The notes beneath the pieces are model-generated. The model searched no databases. It was not told the DNA's origin and saw nothing but the letters and a program-made list of their open reading frames with translations. Positions 1-7,456 of a stretch of 41,305 bases of DNA are shown here, one piece after another. Numbering within the stretch: position 1 is the stretch's first letter; each line of letters starts with the position of its first letter. Source of the stretch: JBBPYR01 sp038199755 (GTDB lineage Bacteria > Chloroflexota > Ktedonobacteria > Ktedonobacterales > Ktedonobacteraceae); NCBI GenBank assembly GCA_038199755.1, contig JBBPYR010000143.1:1-41305 (forward strand), read 5' to 3'. A program made the position numbers and the translations under genes.

Positions 1-66
1 AATAAGCACACGAGCACAAAGGGCACTACCTCACGCGGTAGTGCCCTTTGTGCTCGTGTGCTTATT
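1..66. terminator. Long perfect palindrome, probable terminator
   Basis: Bases 1-30 are the exact reverse complement of 37-66, leaving a 6-base loop. No clear T tract follows on either strand. It lies at the window edge and may extend further left. By position it probably ends transcription of a gene outside the window, before the aldo/keto reductase remnant. It is one of several long hairpins here with unrelated sequences. Confidence 0.75.
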
Positions 67-135
67 GTCACTCATTCATAGAAAGAAAACGTGCTCACTA
101 GAAAGGCAGTAGAATACTTAGGAACAAAACAATTC

Positions 136-360
136 ATGGAAACACGCAAATTTGGCAAAACGGACATGCAGGTCAGCGTTCTCGGCTTCACATTGAGCAC
201 TCCAGGCGTTGATGTCGCCATCGTCGGCACCTCGCATCCGGACCGGTGGCAGCAAAACGCTGCAGTCGTAGCCCAAGGAACACTCCCGCAAGAGCAATAC
301 GATCAAATTCGCGCTAGATGGCAAGAGCGCGCCGACCAACATTGGTTGGGGCTAGTATAA
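136..360 (+). pseudogene. Aldo/keto reductase remnant with internal deletion
   Basis: The 74-residue frame joins two ends of an aldo/keto reductase. Residues 1-18 (METRKFGKTDMQVSVLGF) match the family's first beta strand. The rest (TLSTPGVDVAIVGTSHP, then a QNAA and LPQEQYDQIRARW tail) matches the C-terminal cofactor-binding strand and last helix. Family members are usually about 300 residues, so roughly 220-240 residues, including the catalytic Asp-Tyr-Lys-His tetrad, are missing. The reading frame is kept across the junction. The start at 136 is chosen because family similarity begins there, with AGGA upstream; a GTG at 91 would add unrelated residues. It cannot be an active reductase. The deletion is inferred from family knowledge, not from comparison with a parent gene. 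Confidence 0.8.
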
Positions 361-369
361 CGTATAAAG

Positions 370-444
370 TGTAGCATGTAATAAGCGAAGACGCCTCAAC
401 AAAAGGTCCTTTTGTTGAGGCGTCTTCGCTTATTACATGCTACA
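370..444. terminator. Long perfect palindrome, bidirectional terminator
   Basis: Bases 370-406 are exactly complementary to 408-444 with one base between, giving a 37-bp stem on paper. It lies between the converging reductase remnant and metallophosphoesterase gene. The stop codon of the latter (440-442) sits inside the right arm. A bidirectional terminator is the simplest reading. Confidence 0.8.
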
Positions 445-1411
445 TTGGTAGTCGCCACTGTGCCAGCCAGCGTTGCGACTGATGATCCCGTGCGCGCACA
501 ACAATGGCATCAGCAGAGACATGAAAGGCAAACGTCACCAGCACATCTGGCGTATCAGGTCGATACACCAGCGTGGAGCCATCCGCCCCTTGCCGCACCC
601 CTGCGAAACGCCCCGTATACCACGGCGACATTAGATTCACATGGTGTACCGCGTGCCCACCCAGCTGCTCCGTAAAAACCAGCTGTGGCGACCCCCAGCC
701 GGAATGCGTATGCCCACTCACATAAAGAACCGCATTCCGATGCCGTGCCAGAATTGCACGTACCTCAGCGGAATTCTCCACAAAGAAGAAGGGATCGAGC
801 GAATCATCATCCATATTGCGCTCCGGGTCGCGGTCCAGCACCGTGTTGTGCAGTGGACAATGGGCGAAAATAATCGCCGTGCGTCCCACATGTGCGGCCA
901 GCGTTGTATCCAAAAAGTGCAACGTCTCATCTGAAAAGATCACATGCGGATGCTCGCGCCGTGTTCCTGGCAAGAACGGATTCGGCTGATCGAGCATAAT
1001 ACACACAACCTCTTGCGCAGGTCCCGCTGTCCAGGCATAGCGTATTGGCTTTCCCCACGCCGCCATAAATTCTGTGCCTGTATGCACCACATCATCGTCA
1101 CTCTCAGGCTGATACTCGTGATTGCCGATGCCTGGATACAAAGGAATATCCCCCAATTGACGCCCTAACTCCCGCTTTGCCAGTTCGTAGTGGACCGCCG
1201 CCCCCTTGTCCACAATATCACCAGGGGCGACACAAAACGCGGGCCTGCCCTCCTCGCGCCATACCCGCTGTACATCAGCAAACATACACGCCATGCGCGG
1301 CGCATGTAATGCACGCCGCTGCTCATGCCCGCGAAAATGGAGATCGCCAAAGGCCCAGAAATAGAGCACCTCATCTTTAAGTAATGCATTCTCAGAAACA
1401 GGCTGCTGCAT
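440..1411 (-). CDS. Calcineurin-like metallophosphoesterase
   Basis: A 323-residue predicted phosphoesterase of the calcineurin-like superfamily. The metal-ligand motifs appear in order: GDLH near the N-terminus, GDIVDKG, GNHE, an AHCPLH segment, and GHTHSG near residue 235. Such enzymes use a two-metal centre to hydrolyse phosphomonoesters or diesters; the substrate cannot be told from sequence. No signal peptide is visible, so it is probably cytoplasmic. Start: ATG at 1411 follows AAAGGAAA by about nine bases. An in-frame ATG at 1441 would add ten residues but lies very close to a possible -10 element. The gene is single, diverges from the HemA-like gene and converges on the reductase remnant. 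Confidence 0.9.
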   Translation of the reverse strand: MQQPVSENALLKDEVLYFWAFGDLHFRGHEQRRALHAPRMACMFADVQRVWREEGRPAFCVAPGDIVDKGAAVHYELAKRELGRQLGDIPLYPGIGNHEYQPESDDDVVHTGTEFMAAWGKPIRYAWTAGPAQEVVCIMLDQPNPFLPGTRREHPHVIFSDETLHFLDTTLAAHVGRTAIIFAHCPLHNTVLDRDPERNMDDDSLDPFFFVENSAEVRAILARHRNAVLYVSGHTHSGWGSPQLVFTEQLGGHAVHHVNLMSPWYTGRFAGVRQGADGSTLVYRPDTPDVLVTFAFHVSADAIVVRARDHQSQRWLAQWRLPM

Positions 1412-1452
1412 ACGCACGTTTTTCCTTTCGCTAATACTCATGCCATCTCTAT

Positions 1453-1479
1453 ATTGTACACAACCAATGTTATGCGCAA
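1453..1479 (-). promoter_or_regulatory. Possible promoter of the metallophosphoesterase
   Basis: On the minus strand a TACAAT -10 (1453-1458) lies 15 bases from a TTGCGC -35-like element (1474-1479). The spacing is short. The inferred start of transcription would fall close to the ATG at 1441, which favours translation from 1411. Confidence 0.3.
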
Positions 1480-1502
1480 GTAATGTTGGGATTGGACTCG
1501 GT

Positions 1503-1530
1503 TTGTTATAGTATGTAAAGAGTGTATTAT
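1503..1530 (+). promoter_or_regulatory. Probable promoter of the HemA-like gene
   Basis: TTGTTA (1503-1508) and TATTAT (1525-1530) are separated by 16 bases. They are followed by an AAGAGGAG ribosome-binding site and the ATG at 1559. Confidence 0.5.
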
Positions 1531-1558
1531 CAAATCATCTCAAGAGGAGAAAGTTTGT

Positions 1559-1990
1559 ATGCAGCAATTCGCACCAGAGGTGGTGTCTATCGCGGACGCT
1601 TGCCTCGGTGGTCTGCGTGGTCGTTCAGCATTATTGATCGGTCCTGAAGAACAGCGAGCACCATATGTGTATCTTTTACAGCGTGTAGGAATGAAACGCA
1701 TTTACCAGGAAAATACCCCTTTTCACGTTTCGCCCATTCTGCCGCAGGTGCAGTTACTGATCAGCATGCCTGCATCATTGCCAACTGGCCGTCTAAATGA
1801 ATATCCCATGCTAACTGCCGCAACAGTAGCACGCGGCTGCGAAGGACGCCATACCCCTTTGCTCATCTTTGATCTGGCCCGTACAGCATCCGTCGAGGAT
1901 TTAGCAGGATTACTCCCTGCCGTATGCCTTTATACGCCGAGCGACCTGCACCGCATTCTGAGCCTACAACTTCAAGCCAAAGCCTCTTGA
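1559..1990 (+). CDS. Orphan Rossmann-domain protein resembling the NADPH domain of glutamyl-tRNA reductase
   Basis: A 143-residue protein. The first half (LRGRSALLIGPEEQ, then LLQRVGMKRIYQEN) aligns by eye with the dinucleotide-binding strand and helix of glutamyl-tRNA reductase (HemA). The second half (LLIFDLARTASVEDLAGL, then VCLYTPSDLHRIL) matches that family's LLIIDLAVPRDID and LYDIDDL region. The N-terminal catalytic domain with the active-site cysteine and the C-terminal dimerization domain are absent. The glycine-rich GxGxxG loop has become GPEEQR, so NADPH binding may be lost. Function is unknown; a heme-related regulatory role would be speculation. The start has a good AGGAG site. 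ispH follows 79 bases downstream. Confidence 0.7.
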   Translation: MQQFAPEVVSIADACLGGLRGRSALLIGPEEQRAPYVYLLQRVGMKRIYQENTPFHVSPILPQVQLLISMPASLPTGRLNEYPMLTAATVARGCEGRHTPLLIFDLARTASVEDLAGLLPAVCLYTPSDLHRILSLQLQAKAS

Positions 1991-2069
1991 TTGGTATGAT
2001 ACACTATGAGGTAAGCGTGTTTTTCGCTACCCCATTGCTTGTATTCATAACAGTATAAAAGAGAAATTC

Positions 2070-2957
2070 ATGGAAGTCATAAAAATATCACCCCGTGGCT
2101 ATTGCTACGGCGTTGTTGATGCATTACAGGCGGTGCGGCAGGCCGCGAAAAATCCCAACCTTCCGCGCCCACTTTATGTCATAGGCCAAATTATTCATAA
2201 TCGACATGCCATTGAAGAGCTTACAGGCATGGGTGTCACCACCTTGGATGGACCCGACCGCGCCACCATTCTCGAACAAGTCAAAGAGGGCACCGTCATT
2301 TTCACTGCCCACGGCGTCTCACCTCTTGTCAAGCAACGCGCCCAGGAGCGCGGACTCACCTGCATCGACGCGACCTGCCCCGATGTCACCGTAACACACG
2401 ACCTCGTGCGCGATCTTGTCGCACAAGACTACTACATACTCTACATTGGGAAGAAGGGGCATCCAGAACCAGAAGGCGTCATGGGTGAGGTGCCGGGACA
2501 TATTAGCCTCATCGAGACTGAGGCCGATGTGGATGCATTGCAACTCACACCACAACAAACACAAAAGCTAGCCGTCTCTACCCAAACAACGCTCTCGCAA
2601 TGGGATACTCGTCGTGTGATCCAATACATCAAAGCGCACTATCCCCAGGCAGAAGTACACGTCGACATCTGCGCTGCCACACAATCGCGCCAGGAGGCAG
2701 TCGTCGCCCAGGCAAAAGAGGCCGACTTGACCATCGTCGTCGGCGACCCACTCAGCAACAATACCAACCGCCTCGTGCAGGTCTCCGAAGAATTGGCAGG
2801 CGTGCCCGCAAAACGTATCGAAGACCTTTCTCAACTCAAGACAGAATGGCTCATCGGCAAAAAGAAGGTCGCAGTCACAGCAGGTGCCTCCACACCCAGC
2901 CAACTCACTCGTGAAGTGATCCGCTTCCTAGAACAATACCAACCCGCGCAAAAATAA
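2070..2957 (+). CDS. ispH: 4-hydroxy-3-methylbut-2-enyl diphosphate reductase
   Basis: The last enzyme of the MEP isoprenoid pathway, a cytoplasmic iron-sulfur protein that reduces HMBPP to IPP and DMAPP. The 295-residue length is normal. The three cluster cysteines are C12 (in RGYCYG), C103 (in DATCP) and C201 (in DICAATQSRQEA). Substrate-binding H43 (IHN), H81 (AHG), H131 and E133 (GHPE), the TQTT motif at 171-174 and the C-terminal TAGAST segment are present. The usual SSNSNRL segment reads LSNNTNRL. Start: ATG 2070 after AAAGAGAA; family similarity begins at the first residues. It probably forms an operon with the helicase-associated gene 22 bases downstream and possibly with the HemA-like gene upstream. 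Confidence 0.96.
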   Translation: MEVIKISPRGYCYGVVDALQAVRQAAKNPNLPRPLYVIGQIIHNRHAIEELTGMGVTTLDGPDRATILEQVKEGTVIFTAHGVSPLVKQRAQERGLTCIDATCPDVTVTHDLVRDLVAQDYYILYIGKKGHPEPEGVMGEVPGHISLIETEADVDALQLTPQQTQKLAVSTQTTLSQWDTRRVIQYIKAHYPQAEVHVDICAATQSRQEAVVAQAKEADLTIVVGDPLSNNTNRLVQVSEELAGVPAKRIEDLSQLKTEWLIGKKKVAVTAGASTPSQLTREVIRFLEQYQPAQK

Positions 2958-2979
2958 CCAGGAGTGAACATAAAAGAAT

Positions 2980-5211
2980 ATGAAGCAATTGAATGAGGCA
3001 TTAGCGGCATTAGGAGAGGAACAACTTCGCAGGGTCTACCATCTCTGGGTTATGGATGATGTCGCCTCCACTAACAAACTAGCAACCAGCATACCGAAAC
3101 TAGTGGAACGCACGCATGATATCGTTGCCGCACGTTTTCTATGGCAACAACTTTCGTCAGCACAAAGACAACTCATGCTGCGTATGGTCGTGCCCGGTGC
3201 GCGCAAAGGCCTCAAGTACCTTAACTTACTGCAGCGCGTGACGATGAGTGCTGAGCAGTACAGCTCAGTGCTCGACTCACTCGTACAAATCGCCCTGCTT
3301 TCCCTCGAAAAAAGCAAGGACACACCCACCCCCATCACCAAGTCAAAGGCAAAAGCAGCCAAAGAACAAGAAGGGTGGATGGTCTATCCTTTTAAAGAAA
3401 ACATCGCGGTACTCGCCGAGGTAGCGGCAGAAACCATGGCAACGACTGCCGTTCGGGCTGCCATGACCCTGAGTGAGGCCCTAGAACCCGTGCAACAGGC
3501 ACCGCTATTGCTCATCCTGCAACGCTTCGAGGTCGAATACTATCCCTATGCCTCACGTGTACAGCTTCGTACACTCATCGGCGAAACCTTGCAAGACATC
3601 GCTATTCTTCACGAAGCACTGGCAAAGCTAGACAAGACAGAACGTGACCTTCTCAAGTGGTTATGCGATAAGGGAGGCCATGCCGACATCCAAGAGATAC
3701 ATACGGAGAAGCAGCTGAATGATGCCGCCCTCATACCAATTTTCCACAAATTGGCAGATTACGCCCTCGCATTCGATATGCTCACATCCAATGGACGCAT
3801 ACTTTTTATCCCCAAAGATACCTTTGCCAACGTGAAAAACGCGCTAGAAAGCAATCTAGCTCTGCTTCCCGTTGCCCGATTGGAGCCAATCAGCGAACCG
3901 CCACCAATCATACACGAAGGAGATACCCGCGTACAATATGACATGGCGGTTATCATCGCCGCCTCATACCAGCAATCACTAGAGCCAACCAAGGCGGGCT
4001 ACGTCCCGAAGCGTATCGCCGCGAAAATCCACCCCTTATTGCATGGCTTTCCCCGCTACTCATACTCGGAAGATGATGAATATATGGAGATGCTCTTCAC
4101 TATTGCACAGGAACTCTCACTACTGCAACTATCGACAGCACCTTTACCTGATATCAAAGAGCATTATGAGCCGGGGAAAGAACTGGCGCAGTGGTCAAAA
4201 TCGTCCTTGCTCACGCAAACGCGCTTACTGCTCGCGCAGTGGACAAAAAACACGCGTTGGTATGATCTCATGGATGTTGACTACATCGTGCATGATCCCT
4301 ATCACTGGTCTCCCCTTGCCGCCCGTCCAATGTTGACCACCTATCTCAAACGCTGCACCGCGGGAAAATGGTATCAGGTAGCGTCACTGCTAGAGGTGCT
4401 CTGGCATGAAGAACCATTAACTATACGCCAATCGGCCTTCGGCTATAACTATAGCTATAATCAACAAAAGAACCAGAAAAAACCCACAGGCCCCGCCGAA
4501 CGAGCAAAATGGATGAACGCCGATGCCAAAATATATCTGGGTTCACTCGCCTCCACCCTCTTCGAGTTGGGCATCGTCACCCTCGGCTATAGCAAGCCCT
4601 CCGAAGACGATGGTTTCAGTATCCCTGACACCTTCATGCTTACCGAGTTAGGGGCCGCAGTCCTCAACGACACCACCTTACCAGAACTGGCACTCCTTGA
4701 TCAGCACCACTCGCTCGTCATACAACCCAACTTTGAACTCTTGCTGCTGGCACCCGCCATGCCAACACTTTACAGCATATTGCCGTTCGCACAGGTCAAC
4801 CAGATCGAACGTGTCAGTCGCCTGACACTCACACGCAACTCCCTGCTTCGTGGTATGTACACTGGTCTCTCTGTAGAGCAAATGCTGCGTACCTTGAGTG
4901 AGCATAGCCAGAAGGAAGTGCCACAAAACGTCGAATACACCATTCGCGATTGGACCCGCCAGTATAAAGGTCTACGCCTCTCACAAACCACCTTACTTGA
5001 GGTCTCAGACGAGGCACTCGCCGAAGAACTTTGCACCTCTAGCAAGTATAAAAGCTTTAATCTACGCAGGCTCGGCCCACTCAGCATTGCCGCCAGTGGC
5101 GACCTCAACGCCCTGCGCCGTGCCCTCGATAAAGAGGGCATTAATGTCAACGTCATCAGCGCAGGCAAAGCAAAGCCAAAATCGGAATTTACTTACGGCA
5201 TGCCTCGATGA
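2980..5211 (+). CDS. Large helicase-associated (XPB N-terminal-like) domain protein
   Basis: A 743-residue soluble protein, mostly helical, with no membrane segment and no Walker A or DEAD-type motor motif. The C-terminal third (VIQPNFELLLLAP, then INQ-type residues VNQIERVSRLTLTRNSL, and a final LGPLSIAASGDLNALRRAL) resembles the domain Pfam calls Helicase_C_3, related to the N-terminal region of XPB/Ssl2 helicases and found in motor-less proteins of Actinobacteria and Chloroflexota. The N-terminal part has repeated winged-helix-like helical stretches. Function is not known; a nucleic-acid or repair-complex role is inferred from the domain only. It lies 22 bases after ispH, and its last 23 bases overlap the convergent small gene. 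Confidence 0.75.
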   Translation: MKQLNEALAALGEEQLRRVYHLWVMDDVASTNKLATSIPKLVERTHDIVAARFLWQQLSSAQRQLMLRMVVPGARKGLKYLNLLQRVTMSAEQYSSVLDSLVQIALLSLEKSKDTPTPITKSKAKAAKEQEGWMVYPFKENIAVLAEVAAETMATTAVRAAMTLSEALEPVQQAPLLLILQRFEVEYYPYASRVQLRTLIGETLQDIAILHEALAKLDKTERDLLKWLCDKGGHADIQEIHTEKQLNDAALIPIFHKLADYALAFDMLTSNGRILFIPKDTFANVKNALESNLALLPVARLEPISEPPPIIHEGDTRVQYDMAVIIAASYQQSLEPTKAGYVPKRIAAKIHPLLHGFPRYSYSEDDEYMEMLFTIAQELSLLQLSTAPLPDIKEHYEPGKELAQWSKSSLLTQTRLLLAQWTKNTRWYDLMDVDYIVHDPYHWSPLAARPMLTTYLKRCTAGKWYQVASLLEVLWHEEPLTIRQSAFGYNYSYNQQKNQKKPTGPAERAKWMNADAKIYLGSLASTLFELGIVTLGYSKPSEDDGFSIPDTFMLTELGAAVLNDTTLPELALLDQHHSLVIQPNFELLLLAPAMPTLYSILPFAQVNQIERVSRLTLTRNSLLRGMYTGLSVEQMLRTLSEHSQKEVPQNVEYTIRDWTRQYKGLRLSQTTLLEVSDEALAEELCTSSKYKSFNLRRLGPLSIAASGDLNALRRALDKEGINVNVISAGKAKPKSEFTYGMPR

Positions 5212-5566
5212 GCTGCATTGCCTGTGTACGCGCATCCAGTTTCGTCAATGTTACAATCTGCTGAAAGATCGCATGGCGCAACAGACTACATCGCCATGTA
5301 TATTCTGACTGATCCTTCTGCTCTTTGCTATCGTTCGCTCCTGCGGCATCATCCCGGTTCCCTCGGCGTCCTTGCTCGCTCTGTTCGTTGCGCTGCTCCA
5401 ACTTACGCAATTTCAAGGTAAAAAAGGCTAAGCGCAACAATTCAAATCTGCGTATTTGCTCAGTCGTCGTTAGTTGACTTTGTAAATTTAGAGCGGAAAT
5501 GGTTATAGGCTCTTGTGAACCATTTGATACGTCGGTGGTCGCCTCTTGGCCGGAATATGGCATCAT
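5189..5566 (-). CDS. Small hydrophilic protein of unknown function
   Basis: A 125-residue protein that I do not recognise. An N-terminal polar stretch leads into two predicted helices (QIRRFELLRLAFFTLKLRKL near 38-57, and a C-terminal LLRHAIFQQIVTLTKL segment) separated by a charged linker rich in Arg, Glu, Asn and Gln. There is no signal peptide or membrane segment. An AGAGGAG ribosome-binding site lies about 11 bases before the ATG, and an operator-like cluster of heptamers lies just upstream, both of which argue for a real gene. It runs head to head into the end of the helicase-associated gene with a 23-base overlap. It could be a spurious frame, but composition and leader favour expression. 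Confidence 0.55.
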   Translation of the reverse strand: MMPYSGQEATTDVSNGSQEPITISALNLQSQLTTTEQIRRFELLRLAFFTLKLRKLEQRNEQSEQGRRGNRDDAAGANDSKEQKDQSEYTWRCSLLRHAIFQQIVTLTKLDARTQAMQLIEACRK

Positions 5567-5590
5567 TAAAGTATATGCTCCTCTTCTCGT

Positions 5591-5630
5591 TTCAGTACAT
5601 CATTGTCTTACTGAACATAATTGTACTGAA
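5591..5630 (-). promoter_or_regulatory. Operator-like cluster of TTCAGTA heptamers
   Basis: Three copies of TTCAGTA lie within 40 bases just upstream of the 125-residue gene. On the minus strand two are direct repeats 15 bases apart (5624-5630 and 5609-5615) and one is inverted (5591-5597). The outer pair extends to the 9-bp inverted repeat TTCAGTACA/TGTACTGAA. A TACAAT -10-like element overlaps the distal copy. This suggests a repressor-binding site over a promoter. Confidence 0.5.
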
Positions 5631-5667
5631 CGCAGGCGTAGTTTGAGTTGAGAAGCGGTATGGGAGT

Positions 5668-5716
5668 GGTTAAGAAACAAGCAAGCAAGCCTATACAGCT
5701 TGCTTGTTTCTTAACC
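5668..5716. terminator. Hairpin after folD
   Basis: A 19-bp perfect stem (5668-5686 with 5698-5716) and an 11-base loop, immediately downstream of the folD-like stop codon when read on the minus strand. Probable terminator. Confidence 0.7.
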
Positions 5717-5720
5717 TTGT

Positions 5721-6560
5721 CTATTGTGGCCCTTTTAGGGTATGGCGAATCAGTGCCAAGTGTGTCAGGGGACCAATGCCACCTGGAACCGACGTGAGGA
5801 ACGAGGCAACATCCTTTACACCCGCCACATCCACATCACCCACAATCTTCCCTTCGACCGCGTTGATGCCAGCATCGAGGACGACCGCCCCCGGCTTCAC
5901 CATCTCCGCGCGAATGATTGCTGGTCGCCCCACGCTCACAACCAGAATATCAGCTTGACGCGTGATACTAGCGAGGTCTTGCGTCTGCGTATGGCAGACC
6001 GTGACCGTCGCATCCAGACTGGTAAGGACAAGCGAGATCGGCTTGCCACCGATGTTACTGCGCCCAACCACCACCGCATTGCGCCCCGCCACCGCAATAT
6101 TGGCATCGCGCAACACCATCCGCACCGCATCAGCGGTTGAGGGAATAAAATTGGGAAAACCCAGCACCAGATTGCCAGCGTTACGCGCACCTAACCCATC
6201 CACATCCTTCTCTGGCCGCAAAACATCGGTTACAAAACGTTGCTGGATGTGTGTGGGCAGAGGGAGAAGCAAGATGACGCCATCCGTCATGGCATCATCA
6301 TTGAGTTGCAGCACCTCCTTGCGCAACTCCGCTTCCGTCGTCTCAAAGGGATAGGCCAGCGTCGCACAGTTCAGACCAATCGTACGACAAGCGCGGACCA
6401 GTTGCCTACTATAAATCTCCGCCGCGCTATCGTGACCAACAATTACCTGTGTCAGCCGCGCCATACGCTGATGATACTCACGAAATGCTATCGCCTCTCG
6501 TCGCAAGTCCTCAGTCATACGCGCCACCAAGGGACCACTATCGTACACTATCGCAGACAT
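5721..6560 (-). CDS. folD: FolD-like protein lacking the usual cyclohydrolase residues
   Basis: A 279-residue homologue of methylenetetrahydrofolate dehydrogenase/cyclohydrolase, which interconverts one-carbon folates in the cytoplasm. Family landmarks are clear: VGHDSAAEIY (41-50), DGVILLLPLP (93-102), PEKDVDGL (116-123), the NADP site VVVGRSNIGGKP, and PGGIGP near the C-terminus. However, the lysine expected four residues after the motif tyrosine is L54, the glutamine before LPLP is L98, and the usual PCTP reads PSTA. D121 is kept. In characterised FolD, the Lys and Gln are needed for cyclohydrolase activity. I infer a dehydrogenase-only or diverged paralogue. Start: ATG 6560 after AGAGGAA. 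The gene stands alone before a hairpin. Confidence 0.85.
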   Translation of the reverse strand: MSAIVYDSGPLVARMTEDLRREAIAFREYHQRMARLTQVIVGHDSAAEIYSRQLVRACRTIGLNCATLAYPFETTEAELRKEVLQLNDDAMTDGVILLLPLPTHIQQRFVTDVLRPEKDVDGLGARNAGNLVLGFPNFIPSTADAVRMVLRDANIAVAGRNAVVVGRSNIGGKPISLVLTSLDATVTVCHTQTQDLASITRQADILVVSVGRPAIIRAEMVKPGAVVLDAGINAVEGKIVGDVDVAGVKDVASFLTSVPGGIGPLTHLALIRHTLKGPQ

Positions 6561-6635
6561 AGCAGTTATTCCTCTTCAACCGATAAATTTCCCTCTATGA
6601 TATCACTTTTACCTCTGGACATGTGGGGGATAATA

Positions 6636-6665
6636 GTGACAATGGGAAGTGAAATGCGTTACAAT
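6636..6665 (+). promoter_or_regulatory. Possible yajQ promoter
   Basis: GTGACA (6636-6641) and TACAAT (6660-6665) are 18 bases apart, in the 262-base space between folD and yajQ. This would leave a leader of about 150 bases before the yajQ ATG. Nothing else convincing was seen in this gap. Confidence 0.4.
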
Positions 6666-6822
6666 GGCCAAGAAGAGAATAAACAGATTAAAGGGAAGCT
6701 GGGGTAGTGGTTGCGTTGCTGGGAGTAGAAACCAGGAAAAGAGAGAAGAGCCGGGGTAGTATGGATAGCATCACTTCGTAATAGTCGTTTAGTACTATAG
6801 AGTATCACAAGAAAGGATTTCT

Positions 6823-7317
6823 ATGGCTGCGGACAGTTCATTTGATGTAGTATCACAATTCGATGAGCAAGAATTGTTGAACGCTATCGACCAGACGAGG
6901 CGCGAAGTGCAAACGCGCTATGATCTGAAAGATACAAAAACAGAGATTTCGCAAGGCGATGACACGATCACGATCCTGACTGAAAGCTCACTCTCACTGA
7001 AAAGTATCCGTGATATCCTTGAAAGTAAGGCGATCCGGCGCGGTCTCTCGCTCAAGATTTTTAAGCCAGGGAAAGAGGAAGATGCGGCGGGTAACAAGGT
7101 ACGCCAAGTTATCCAGCTACAGCAAGGGCTCACTCCTGAATTGTGCAAAGAAATCAGTAAATACATTCGCGATGCGTATCCGAAGGTGCGTCCACAAATC
7201 CAGGGGGATGCAGTACGGGTGACGGCCAAAAGCCGCGATGAACTTCAAGGGGTGATCAAGCTTCTGAAAGACAAAGACTACCCTGTGGCCTTACAGTTCA
7301 TCAACTACCGAAACTAG
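6823..7317 (+). CDS. yajQ: YajQ family nucleotide-binding protein
   Basis: A 164-residue, typical-length YajQ protein. It shows the N-terminal SSFDVVSQFDEQELLNAI strand-helix, the RYDLKDTKTEI core, a KIFKPGKEEDAAGNKVRQVI segment, and the C-terminal ALQFINYRN end. Family members bind nucleic acid or nucleotides; the Xanthomonas homologue binds cyclic di-GMP. Which applies here cannot be told. Cytoplasmic, no signal peptide. Start: ATG 6823 preceded by AGAAAGGA at suitable distance, and similarity begins within the first residues. It appears to be transcribed alone, with dyad symmetry and a new leader before the next gene. Confidence 0.93.
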   Translation: MAADSSFDVVSQFDEQELLNAIDQTRREVQTRYDLKDTKTEISQGDDTITILTESSLSLKSIRDILESKAIRRGLSLKIFKPGKEEDAAGNKVRQVIQLQQGLTPELCKEISKYIRDAYPKVRPQIQGDAVRVTAKSRDELQGVIKLLKDKDYPVALQFINYRN

Positions 7318-7344
7318 GTCAACCAGAATGGGTGATACAAGATG

Positions 7345-7393
7345 GGGTACTTTAGTACTAAAGAAGTGTTCTCATCAAAAAATTGTAGTACCC
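7345..7393 (+). terminator. Dyad between yajQ and the TPR gene
   Basis: GGGTACT (7345-7351) pairs with AGTACCC (7387-7393) around a long loop, and the loop side contains the perfect 14-base palindrome CTTTAGTACTAAAG (7350-7363). It may end yajQ transcription or be a protein-binding site. A TTGACT at 7399-7404 could be the -35 of a promoter for the TPR gene, with a poor -10. Confidence 0.35.
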
Positions 7394-7456
7394 TAGTTTT
7401 GACTAGACCCAACTTAGCTATTGCTAGCTTTTATCGTTTGAGAAAGTGAACCTTTC

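Noticed and set aside
91..135. Upstream GTG start for the aldo/keto reductase remnant
   Set aside because: The added residues do not match the family and the ATG at 136 has AGGA upstream.
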